Source: Telmatactis stephensoni
Lineage: Eukaryota; Cnidaria; Anthozoa; Actiniaria; Isophelliidae
Direction: 5' to 3'
DNA: 64,000 nucleotides
Assembly (NCBI GenBank): GCA_029948255.1
Contig: JALIZF010001725.1
Location: 496,001-560,000, forward strand
In this document: in pieces, positions 23,308 through 35,068 of the stretch
Position numbering within the stretch: position 1 is the first letter of the stretch
How the letters are laid out: each line of letters opens with the position of its first letter
Made by a program: the position numbers and the translations under genes
Notes under the pieces: model-generated
Databases searched by the model: none
Told to the model about the DNA's origin: nothing
What the model saw: the letters and a program-made list of their open reading frames with translations, nothing else

Positions 23308-23879
23308 GATCATCATGATTGGACTTGTCCAAAGAGACTCGTCATTGTGATGATAGTTACAAATGAACAAAATATGAGTGGTCAGCACTGATTGTATAAC
23401 AACAGTTTTGTTAGATTTAGAACTATCAGTAATCTATGCTCAATGTACAGAAATTCTTTAAATAATCCAGCTAAGTCTAAGGAAAATGTAGGATATTGAA
23501 GAACATGGAGTAAAATGTGATTTTTGTAAGAAAAAACATAGTTGAGGATTGTGTGATTGTATGATAGGAATACATTTTGTGTCCTACAGAGCTGTGTATA
23601 TTCTTGTCACTCAATGCTCTATAAGTGTGTTCTAGAAATCTTTATGTAATGAGAGTAAATACAGCTCTATAGGAGAGTAGAATTGTCTGAAATTAAAATG
23701 GGAAAGAAAGAGATGTGTTGAACTTCATCAATCAGTTCTTTTCTTTCATTCATGTTTTTGTCCTTATTTCTGTTTCCTTTCCCATTTTAAAATTTAAATT
23801 ATTTCTGCCCTTGGATAATTAAGGGTTTAGCAATATTGCATTGGTTTATAGCTTTTGTACTATTGATGTAATGTTAAAC

Positions 23880-24500
23880 ACTTATATTTCAAAAAAATTG
23901 TTGTAGTTCAAAGCAACAAGCATCAATCCAAGACTGAAATGAATGCAGGTTTAGTGCTGGTATTGTATTCAAAATCAGACTTGTTTTCAAAAGAGTGCAA
24001 TAGAAACAAGTCTGATTTGAATACATTACCAACATAAGATTCAAGTAATAAACTTACTATCACATAAAATACAAACAATTATACGGACATTCTAATGTCA
24101 TGAAAGTGAAAAAGAAAAAGAGGTATAGTATTAAAAGGCAAGAAAAACAAAACAAAAATGCTGGAAAGCTGAAGTAACTGTAAAGTTTTCAAAACCAGCC
24201 CCCCAAAAGTTGATCATTGTTAAATGGCACTTACTATAGTCATTATATAATCATTCACATGCGCAATAGATGGACTAAGCACATGTAAATGATTATGTAT
24301 ATATAATAAAATAAATATCGCAGGTAGAAAATGAAAATTCTGAGAAAGACGTCAATTATTAAGATAATGTTGTAGTTAAGTATAAGATAGTAAACAGTCT
24401 GTTTTGATTTTTTTCTTGAAAGTTAAAACCAGCATTCATTTTGGTCTTGGCCGGCTTGATGCTTGTTGCTTTGAACTGCAACAACGTTTTTGAAATAAGT
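23880..24500. mobile_element. Inverted-repeat element with ~70-bp arms
   Basis: The left arm (ACTTATATTTCAAAAA then GTTCAAAGCAACAAGCATCA, 23880-23950) is mirrored by the right arm (24422-24500). A second nested hairpin (about 23956-24029, arms GGTATTGTATTCAAAATCAG) lies inside. About 620 bp in all, with no coding content. Confidence 0.7.
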
Positions 24501-25146
24501 GTATACCTAGTTGAGGTTACCATACTTTATGTAATATCAGTGTAATAAGAGATTGGCTCATATTACCATTACACTTAATGACTTGGAACAAACATTTCAG
24601 GTCAAGACTATTTGGCAAGTTTCCATGCATTTCTTGTACTTTTGGCCTGATAGCCTTGAATTGAAACCTTTACTCAGAGTCACTGAAGAGTATCAGCAAT
24701 ATCACTTATTGTGACTAACACCTTGGGGTATTCATTTCTTCATGTGCCACAACTATCACCGATAGTTGTTCTATTACACTACCTTGGCATCTTTTGTTCA
24801 TTCATTCCTACTTCAATTGTGTCTGGTACATGGAGAAATAATGATTGCCTGTTGTGGAATCAAAGTTGTGTGAAGGCTCTTCAAAAAGCTCACTACTGAT
24901 AGCAGTACTCTCTCTCATTACTTAAGGAGACCCTACCCAGTACAGTAGAACCTCCTTCCAGACAACCCCCATAATAAGGACTCCTCTTTATAACAGAGAG
25001 CTGTCTTTGTCACAATAGATAGAATCTCTATTATTTCTTTGGAAATGAAATGGACATACCCTCTGTGTCACTGACACTTTTTCAGCCCTTGTGTGTTTCC
25101 TTTAAAGCAAAAATCGTTGCATCACGTCACATTTTTTCCATCTTCA

Positions 25147-25285
25147 GTAAGGTTTTTGTCTTTTCTGAGCTGTCAATCATCCTTTGGGGCAAAGCTAATG
25201 TGAATTTGTTCAATCAATGGTTGATTTGAAATAAGCTTCAACCCCAAGGATGATTGTTGGATCAAAAAAGACAAAATCCTAACCA
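25147..25285. repeat. Imperfect palindrome, ~140 bp
   Basis: The left arm, TAAGGTTTTTGTCTTTTCTG to CAATCATCCTTTGGGG, is mirrored by CCCCAAGGATGATTG to AAAAGACAAAATCCTAACC. Arms of about 45 bases. Probably a miniature DNA element. Confidence 0.7.
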
Positions 25286-26192
25286 AAGATGTTAAAATAC
25301 AGTCGCAATGTAACGATTTTTGCTGTGGAGGAGGTTTCCCTGTATTCTTGAGATTCCTTTGGGCGAGGGATGTGCAGGCGAAAAGGGCATCTTTCAAGAT
25401 AATGAGATAAAGCTCATGCAAAGTCCATTTATTTTCAAAATGTACATTATGATTTCATAGTTTCTTGAAGAGAGCGTAAAAGAAAAGAAACTTAAAATAA
25501 ATGAGTCACGAACTTGATAATGAACTGAAAAATAACTTGATTAAAGCTTAATATCTTTCATCTTTTTAAATCTTGTTTCAGTCAATTTATACTTGTACAA
25601 AGACAAGGACTTTCTAAATGGGTGTAGCTCACATGTAAACGGACGGCACAAACTTTATTCCTAGTCTCATACACAACTCATCTTACAGCCTGTAAAGGAG
25701 TTCATAGCTTAAAGGATGAAAAGTATCATAGCCCTTACATGCCTCTCGAGGCTAATTCTCGCAAGGACTTGGTTGGGAACTTCAATCAATATGTTCATCA
25801 CTTTGACCTAACATCTTTGATCTCTTCAGCACTTGTGGGACCTACTTACTGCTTCTTGCCTAGTGCACTGCGCATGTTTTTTTACTCTTGCAAAACAACC
25901 GTTAAAATTTATCTTTTTGGTCTCCCCTTGCCAGTGGAGATTCCAAGATCTCTTAGAAACGAAAAATAGGGTGTGACCTGAGTATTAAAAAAAACGTGCT
26001 TGGTCTTCATTGAAACTCAAGACCTCGAGCATTGACGTCAAGAATTTCTTGTACTTGGTCGCTGCCTTGGTTCGAATTCACTTTGCACGCAGACATGCAG
26101 ACTTGCTCCTTTCTAAACCATAACTCGAAATTAAGAACTGATCTAAAAACTTTGCCTATACTGTTTACCGACAACCTTACAAAGGTCCTCTA

Positions 26193-29100
26193 CTATGCTT
26201 TAATGTTTTCTAATTCTGTGTTTTTGCTGAGAAGTCGTTTGTTTGTCTCCTCTGTCTTCTCTTCATATTGCTTCCCTTTCCCACAATATGGAATCCCATA
26301 ATCCTCTTCGGCCTTCTCTTCCTCTTCAATGGTCTGATGCATCTTGGCATTCAGTGTTTCAGGAAGCCATAGCATCGTGACAGACGTTGCGATGGCAACG
26401 ACACCAAAGATCGTCAGCGGTAGCGTTATGGTGAGCCCTGGAAGTTGACCCTAAATGAAAGTAGCAGACCTTTGTTAGGACAGTCGAACTTCTCGTATTC
26501 TTCCTCCTATCTCCCACAAATAGCTTTAAATTAATTTGATAACATACTAAATAAATAAGAGTATCGAAGCATTCAGGTCTTACCAATATTCCAACGTAAG
26601 GTGCAATAACAGCACCAAAGCGACCAATGGTATAACCTGTTCCCATTGCTGTACTCCTAATGATAACATATGGAAAGAAATGGTTGGGATTAAGTTATTA
26701 TAAATAATTCGCATACAGATAGCCTCACCCTCGCGTCGATTCCCCCTGCGATCTCGTAAAGTTGTCAAAAAGAATGAAATTTCTACATTGACACTATTCT
26801 CATGGAGCAACCAAAAGTACCTATGCAAACGCATGCATACCTACCATGCAAACGCATGCATACCTACCATGCAAACGCATGCATACCTACCATCCCCAAA
26901 CCAAAGTCTAAGATAAGTGACTTGCAATTGATTTCCCACAAAAAGTGGAGAAACATTAATACCGTCTCACCTAAGAACTGTAGGAAACATTTCTGTGCCA
27001 ATAAGAAAGATGGTCACCCACATTGCCGATCCAACAACTGCGGCTGCCACGAAGATCCATGTTATGATTATTGGTTGATCTGAAGCAAATGACAAGTAGG
27101 TTTGAATATCTAGCTGGATAGTTTGACATTTCCGATTTCTTGAGGAGTTATTGTGCGAAACAGGTCACGTGATCAAACTCAAAAAATACTTTTTAGCCTA
27201 TATCTTCTGTTAGTTGCAACAATGTTCAATTATCCAATTAGAGTGGGAATGGACCAATAGTGGACTTCAAGGTTTTGCACTCAGAATTTTCCAATATCAA
27301 ACACTGGGAGCCGGAAAGCATTTTTACTACTTTTTTCAATTATGACGTCACAAGTCACGTGATCACCAAACCATTCAGCTAAAAAAATTAAGAACCACAA
27401 ATGGCATACCCTTACGAGGCTCTATACAAACTAAAGCAATTTCTGCCAAGTTATGAATAAAAACGTTTAATTCTTAAAACTCTTATGACCCAGGCCTTAA
27501 GTAGCTTGAGATATACATTGTCAAAGAGATTAATTGCGAAAGGACTAGTAGAATTAAAGAGAGACTGTCACGTTACGCGCACTCTGATTGGTCGAGAACC
27601 ATGTGTTATTAGAACACAGATCTAGGAATGACGTCATAGAATATTGCGCATACTCTTGATTAGTTGCAAGTATTTTGATAAAGATTTTTCATTACAGTAA
27701 AATAAATCCATTTCATTGCTCACACGTGCAAGGATAAGTTGGTCCTTATAAAGGATGGGTTTTTACGGCCCGCTCGCGCAAAGCCGTCCGGCCCCGATCA
27801 CGTTAGGACCGTACGTACGGGTTAGACGATAAACCTTTTTCTGCAACATTGCGTGCAGCACTGTTACACCGCGTATCTATGCCCCTGCGATGTTGCGCGT
27901 ATACATAGAAAAAGTTGCACAAGTAGAACTCGATTCTAAGTCTGCAAATGGTACGCGCAGCGTTGCGGGAGAGGCAATTCGATTCTGGGCTGCGCGCAAT
28001 GTTGCAGGAAAATTTGCGAGAAAAGTTACGTTGTGTGCCTGGGTCTTATAAGGGTGTCTCAACGGGGTTAACGCCTAAATCTTAACTGTCAACCGTCAAA
28101 TGGGGGAACTTTTTACCGTGGTCAAACGTCAAAAAAATTAACCGTCAAATACATTCTGGAACAATTAATTTTTCTAAGATATTTTTTCCAAATGCGCGTA
28201 TATTTCAAGACGTTATAACAATTTCATTATTTCAATACCGTTAAAAACTTTATAAAAGTCATACTGAAGTTCATATTGTCCAGAACTGCTCGCTCATCGC
28301 AAGCATATTGATAGGAGAGGTTCGATTTCCACCGTTTTCGGCTTTGGATTAGGCAATGCTTTAGAGTTACCTGTCCCACTGCAGGCTTTTGGAAAGTGGA
28401 ATGAATTTTTTTTAGGTAACTCTTATTTCAAGGAATGTGCATGTTTATCCAAATTACGCAAAATTTGAAAGCATCAAGCTAAGTAAAGAGTTTATGTCGT
28501 TTTTTTTCGTTGAAACCTGAATTTTAAGCCAAGAAAAAATTAAAGAAGAGAAATAGAATCCATTAAAAACAGGAAAAAGAAAAAAAAAGAAAAAAAAAGA
28601 AGAAAAGTTGTTGGCGCAGACAGGATTCGAACCCGGTACCCAAAGAAATTAGTATGCTAATTTTATGTAAAACCCAAAAAATCGGACCATGCATCCAGAC
28701 AAATCGCTGAATCATCGCATGTTACGTATAGGATGGAGATTTCGGCCCCTTCCGCGCTATCCGGTAGAACGCAGCAAGCTTCGCAGTCAAAGAGGGAGGA
28801 AACAGTCGGATCCTAGGCCATAGATAACTGAACCTTACCAGGGGCGGATCCAGTGATTTTCAAAGGGGGGTGCGTTTACATTGATAGCCAAAATGATCAG
28901 TATAGGCAGCTATGAAAATCGGATAATGTATTGCCGACTGCGCTATATTTAGACCAAAGAAGTAAATTATGCACAACTTGATCGCATGCAAATTGACATT
29001 TACTTTGTTACAACTTAATGACGTTCGCGGATAAATGTTCTAACGTTAAGATCTTTTCCATACTTCGTACAGTAAAAGATATTTATTAACTTAATCTAAA

Positions 29101-32100
29101 AAGCGAAAAAAAATCGCGGTTATCAGGGTATTCTTAGAGATATCATCACACTTACGATTTCGCGCGAATTTCTTTGGGCATGTACGGCGTTTTGTACAAT
29201 TTTTGAAAATTAGAAACTACAACATTTACTCGTGTAAAAGCAGACTACTTTAGCTCAAAAAAGTATACTAAATCTATCAAATTTAGCAACAAAATTACAT
29301 TGTCGCTGCTTAGGAGATCCGAATTTATCGTTTTGTGGCGGTGAATAGCTTACGGTATGTTTACTCGTGAGCTTCCCTGAGCTTCGCTAAAAAGGAGAGA
29401 AGATTCCATCACTGGATGATAAAAAATCCCTATTACATTGTCTGATATATTTATGTACATCTATTATATCATCTGATAGCCTTATACATAATTCATAATA
29501 CATAATTCGGGTTGATTTTACCTCTTAAAAAACGAATCAATCGTTGTTCGCTTCATGTTCGCTCTCGATGGTGATCGGATCGGATGTGATTCCAAACTCT
29601 GCCAAACTTGCAAACACGGCCGCGCCATTTTTCCCGCCACCACAGGCTTCCCGGTCTCAAATTAGCAGGCGCACGTGGAGGTGCCGTTTTTCCCAATACA
29701 AATATAACCCAGAGGAGGTTGGTCAACGCGCGCAAAGCATGATGGTCGATTTTGCTTTTTTCTTGTCAGTCTTCTCTGACCGTCGAACTGTGAGGATCTC
29801 CGTGCTTCAAAATATTTGCCAAACTGTCTTCGTTTGGTGTTAGTAGACAGCATGAAAAGTATGAACAGCTTATGTTTATGTAAAAAAAATCTGCTTTTGT
29901 GAGAATAACATGAAGAAATACATGTGAAGACTGTCAAGACTGTGTCAGAGAACATTTGAGATCAAATCAGTTAGTTTGGTCAAAGACAAGGAGAATTTAA
30001 TAAAAGAAAGGCCAAGAACCAAACCATATTATGCCCAAATCGTTATCATGTTGATTTTCAATGGAAAACAAACTAGTAATCTAATCTGTGAAGACCTTTG
30101 GCGGATTTTCCATTAAAATTACTGAAGAGTTTTGGAAAAAACATCACGTTCACTTATAACAAAGTTGTGCAATCAAGCGAAAAGAGCGGGAAAATGAAAA
30201 CATGCAGGCAAGCCGGTAAGTTAATATTCAAAACAACATTTTTCATCTCCATTGAAAATGCTGTGAATATAGCCTGTTCTCGTTTTGTATACGCTTCTAC
30301 ATGCATGATTATATTTGATTTTCGAGTTTTAGCTTCAGCCTTTTCGCAAAGCTACGAAGCACCACACGTTCAGTAGCTTGTTGTGCAAGACCACGACAAC
30401 ACTTTCTCTGATCGCACCTATAGATCAAAATCCTCAAATATGACAGTTAAGAGCTTCTTTGTAATTTTGAACAGCAAGATAAATTCATATTGCATGGAAA
30501 ATAAAAAGCACTGAAATCGAATGGTTCGTAAATTCTCAGAGGAAAAACTAGAGAGAGAAAAACTGGAGAAGAGAAAATTTCAAAAAACAAAACGCTAATG
30601 CTAAAAAGAAGTTAAAAGCAGAGTAAACAAGTTTTATTTGCAGCAATTTCAGTAACAACGAAAAATGTTGTTTTGACTTTCTTTTCACACTTGTTTTCGT
30701 ACAACTTTGTGAGTGAAAGTTTCCGTAAGATTTATTGCTTATAATCCTTTCTTGTTTTCCCCAAATGTCTTTTGGGTTTTTAGTAGTGGGTGCAGTCCGT
30801 GAAACCCCATTTGAAGATTATGATCACTTTCCCTCAATTCCACGTTACACTTTAAAACCTAAAACAACAATGTAACATACAAATTTTATTTTCAGTGCCT
30901 TTCTGTCTCACTGCATATGTGTTGTCATTGGCGCCATTATCGATCTGTTACTCATTCCACCTCTTGTCGTACAAAACTGAAAATATCTCCGAAACGATAA
31001 GATGTGGGGTTATGTGGGGTTCACTTTTTAAATAGAACAGACATTTTTCTAACGATTTAAGATGTTACAGTGAATCCACACACAATAATAATTGAGAAAA
31101 ATACATTATTTCGGGTCTCCCTTTTTGGCTTGACGATGATTTACGTCATTGGGAAATTGTGCAAATCTCCTTTAATTTTTCGCGGCTAACGTTTATCATA
31201 TGCTGTAAGATTTTTACACCAGTACCATGTATGCATATTGAGATGATTTCCCGACAGAAACAGTATTTGTATAAGAAGAAAAGGAAATAAACATGCATTT
31301 TCCGGAAGCTTACCCGTCGATTTTGTTGACTTCCGGCTAATCATGTTTACAAAATTTTACGCGCTATGATTGGCTTATTTTTGTCACGTGCCAGTTGACC
31401 ACCCTCCTCTGAATATAACCAAAGACTTCCCGCCCAACGATAGCAAAAACAGTTTATGTATGAAAAAAGCTTTCATCGTCGTCCGAAAGGGGGGGTGCGC
31501 CCGCACCCAACGCACTACCCCTGGATCCGCCACTGCTTACCACTAGGCTAACTGGTCTACTGAGGGATTTGGAGGACAAAATAACCTAGTGTATTCTGTG
31601 AATTGGCTATCTATTGTTGTGCAAATTACGCGATCCCATGGCGCAGTTGGAAAACCCTTGAACTGTGAAGCAAATGAACAGATGTAAGAGCCGGGTTCGA
31701 AACCGGCTAGGGGCTTTTTTTTTTCCTGTCTCAAAATCAAAATTAATTGTTAATTAAAAATTAGAGAGGGAGAGAGAAATGAGAGAAACAGAAAAAGATT
31801 ATGAAAAAATGAAAAATGGTGAAAATAACTTCAGTTGTTAACACTAAGAAATCGTTAAAATATATAGCTGAAGGTCGGGGTTTTGATAAAACCATAATTC
31901 ACCAGCATTCAAGGTTCATTTAGAGAGAAATGCAACAATTTGGCTGTAGTTTCTTAAGAAAAATTGCTAGTAGCCTAGGCTAAGTGGCTATTCTTTGTGG
32001 GAAGGGAGGGGGGTTCGTTCCAACCTTCGAACCACTCCAAGAGACGGGCCTGGAACTAATCCTTCGCCATATCCGAATTTCGCCTATTTTCTGGTCAAAT

Positions 32101-35010
32101 ATTTAACCGCAATATACAAGAAACGGGCAAGTTAGACAGCAAGTTGCAACAGCTAGTAACAACTAGCGATATAATTTCATAAAAATTGACGGTTAATTAT
32201 TGGTTAGTAATATTTAATTGGCTTATTTGAACCGTCTAAGAGTAGAATTAACCGTTAGCCGTCAAAATACCGAATTTCTTACCGTCAAACATCAAAAAGG
32301 CAAAACTTTAACCGTCAATACAAAGCTATATCCCCCTTGAGACCATATTATAAGTTTAAGTCATCTTGTTCGTACATGTCATCACCTAAATTTGTGTACT
32401 TTTTCAGAATAAGTACCAAAATTTGTCGGGAATTCAGGGTATCTGAGAAAAAAGGTTCAGATTCCCTTCCTCTCATACTAGCTTTTATGTCCATCACCTA
32501 CCATTAGGTACAGCCAGTGACCCAAGACAGAGTACCCCAATAATTATCAACACTCCAGCATGTGACAGACGTCGACCACTCCTTAGAAAGGGTAAAACAA
32601 TGAAAATAGTCAGTCAGTCAGTCAGTCAGTCAGTCAGTCAGTCAGTCAGTCAGTCAGTCAGTCAGTCAGTCAGTCAGTCAGTCAGTCAGTCAGTCAGTGG
32701 TTAGTTAGTGAGTGAGTGAGTCAGTCAGTCAGTCAGTCAGTGGTCAGTGAGTGAGTGAGTGAGTGAGTGAGTGAGTCAGTCAGTCAGTCAGTTAGTGAAT
32801 CAGTCAGTCAGTCAGTCAGTCAGTCAGTCAGTCAGTCAGTTTACTCTCAGTTGATATTCATCTGTCTTGTGACTACAATCGCCGCCAATTCTACAAAACA
32901 GGAAACAGGAAACCCACCACATGTACCACTGGCACATACCGCTTCAAAAAGAATTCTGTAGCAACTAGAGCTGGCGGAATAATAGCGTTTATAATAAAAA
33001 AGTTGAGATAGATATCTCCCGCCAGGTTACCAACATACAAAAGGAGTGCGTTGCCAAGGAAACTGACTGAAAACCTGTGGAACGCAAATGAAATATCAGT
33101 GTTTGGTGATTCCATCCCATAAATTCAAATTAATGATCATCTGCCAAGACGACTATGAATACAACGAGTACATGTATGAATCAGATCAATATGGATTGGA
33201 CGGAAAATAGTGGCCGCTTTGGAGAGTTGACCGTTAGACCGAGGTTCGACCGTACCTCAACCAGCTAGCTGCAGTGACGGCCTGCATACGCGATGTTTTT
33301 CCTGAAACTTCTTCTTTGACACTGAGCAGTTGCGCATGTGTAACTACCTGCGTGCAATATTGCGCGCAACAGTTGTTAAGTCAGTGCTACTCCTGCATCT
33401 GGTGCACACACGACCTATTTCAAATGCTGTTAAATTGCGCAACACTTTGATATTAGTTCTGTTTATCAGGATGAAATAGTTTTAGCTTTTAAACTGCATG
33501 TAAACTTCGCTTTTAATTTTTAACATTTTTTTACCTGCAGTCTCTACCCTCTCTCATTTCTCTCGAATAAATTTGAACCACAGGAACCCCTCCCGAGACT
33601 TACCAATTTATAGCAAGAATGAAGCTGCGTTTTCTAAGTTTGGGTGTACGGACCAAATCAAGAGGGGTGTAAATTTTTTCTTGTTTAATCTTCTTACTAC
33701 TGAACTGTTCTTTGTTGACCTCTTGGATGGCTTTTCTAAGCTTCGTCTGGTCGAGGGGCTCAGAAGTAGCACCTCCACATCTCACCAGAATGGTTTGAGC
33801 CTCGTTTAGTTTGCTTTTACTCACCAGCCATCGAGGGGATTCTGGGTAAACTCTACAAAAGCCAAAATCAGAAATACAGCATAATTAAGTGGTCATCTCG
33901 CCAGTCAGTCCGCGTCACATTCAAGAAAACTCTCGTTTAGTCAGTCTGCGTAACACCGACAAGAATCCTGCTCTAACTTCTTTCTTATTTTGAAAAGAAG
34001 CTTGTGATTGTCTAAAAATATCGCTGCTTACCATTGGGTATTGCCGTAGAAATGTATAGTTATTCACGTCATGTTGGCGTGAAAGAACGTCCAATACGAA
34101 ACGGCGTTAGAATGAACTTCACTTTTAAGCCAATCACAAGCGTTTTTTCAAAATCAGAAGGACCGACCGTTGGGGGTCTATAGAACATGATTTGTGTTAT
34201 TTATGTACACTTCTATTTGACGGCCAACCTCTATAAAGTGACCACGGACCTCTATATGGCGGTTGATCACGGCATTTTATTATTGTGCACACTTCTATTT
34301 GACGGCCAACCTCTATAAAGTAACCATAGAGCTCCATATAGCGGCCTGTGATTGCACACAGTCGAAAATTAACGTCAATTGCTTGAAAAAGGGAGGGAGT
34401 CTCGTTTTGGAACAACGGTTCTGTGAGTTGCTCCCGCCCTAGGGCGAAGCTTATAAATAAATAAAATAAAAAAGGCACAGAATTTTTAGTTTATTATTAA
34501 GACTGTAAAAGCCCTTGGGCCCGATTAGCCGATTAGCGCTAATCCGGGGTTAACTCTAAAGAAAACATTCGGAGTTAATCCTGGGTTAACGCTAATCCAC
34601 TTTCGAACAACCGGACCCTGGTTAATTTCCTCGTACTGATATATATGGATATACCTTATAAAGAAATACAGCAAAAGTCCAGGCAAGCTGCTCATCAGAC
34701 ACAAGTGTCGCCAGTCTCTCACCAGATAAGCAAAGAGATTGAAGACATAAAATCCAGCTATGAAGTACATTTCATATATCGTGCTGACCATGGAACGGTG
34801 CTTCGGACCCAGGAGTTCTAGAACAAACGTGAAGTGAGAGGCCTGGACCCCAGACGCGCCAAAACCGACGAGAAAGCGAAGAAGGCCGAGTAACGATACG
34901 CAGTCGGCAAAAGCGGAACAAAACAAAGGAACAATCTGTGTGAAAGAAATGAAATATACGATGTTTAAATTCTACCCATCTCAACCCCAAAGCAGGTGGA
35001 GGATCGAGGC

Positions 35011-35068
<58 letters not shown>

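Larger units (their letters stand above)
20589..26192. other. Intergenic region between UNC119 and SLC22 gene A (convergent 3' ends)
   Basis: No protein-coding gene is supported. The region holds the UNC119 3' UTR, at least five palindromic or inverted-repeat elements (listed separately), a short (ATC)n run near 23278-23306, and from about 25570 the 3' flank of SLC22 gene A. That flank is partly matched downstream of gene B (about 41995-43044). A minus-strand AATAAA at 25654-25659 could serve gene A. Confidence 0.6.
28052..32342 (+). mobile_element. Repeat with GACGGTTGACGG-type ends and two divergent tRNA-like units, gene A intron 6
   Basis: The left end GTGTCTCAACGGGGTTAAC and the right end (complement GGTCTCAAGGGGGATATAGC) are imperfect inverted repeats. 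Each is followed inward by several AACCGTCAA/TTGACGGTT motifs. TTATAAG is found on both sides and may be a target duplication. Without the inserted 2697-bp element the body is about 1.6 kb. It carries divergent RNA polymerase III-like units: minus strand with A-box TTAGCCTAGTGG (interrupted by the insertion) and B-box GGGTTCGAATCC, and plus strand at 31632-31724. An inverted-orientation copy is in gene B intron 3. Confidence 0.7.

Noticed and set aside
29544..30376. 99- and 92-codon frames in the 2697-bp element (also 53229-54061)
   Set aside because: Their identity between copies reflects recent transposition, not selection; no domain or transposase motif is recognisable.
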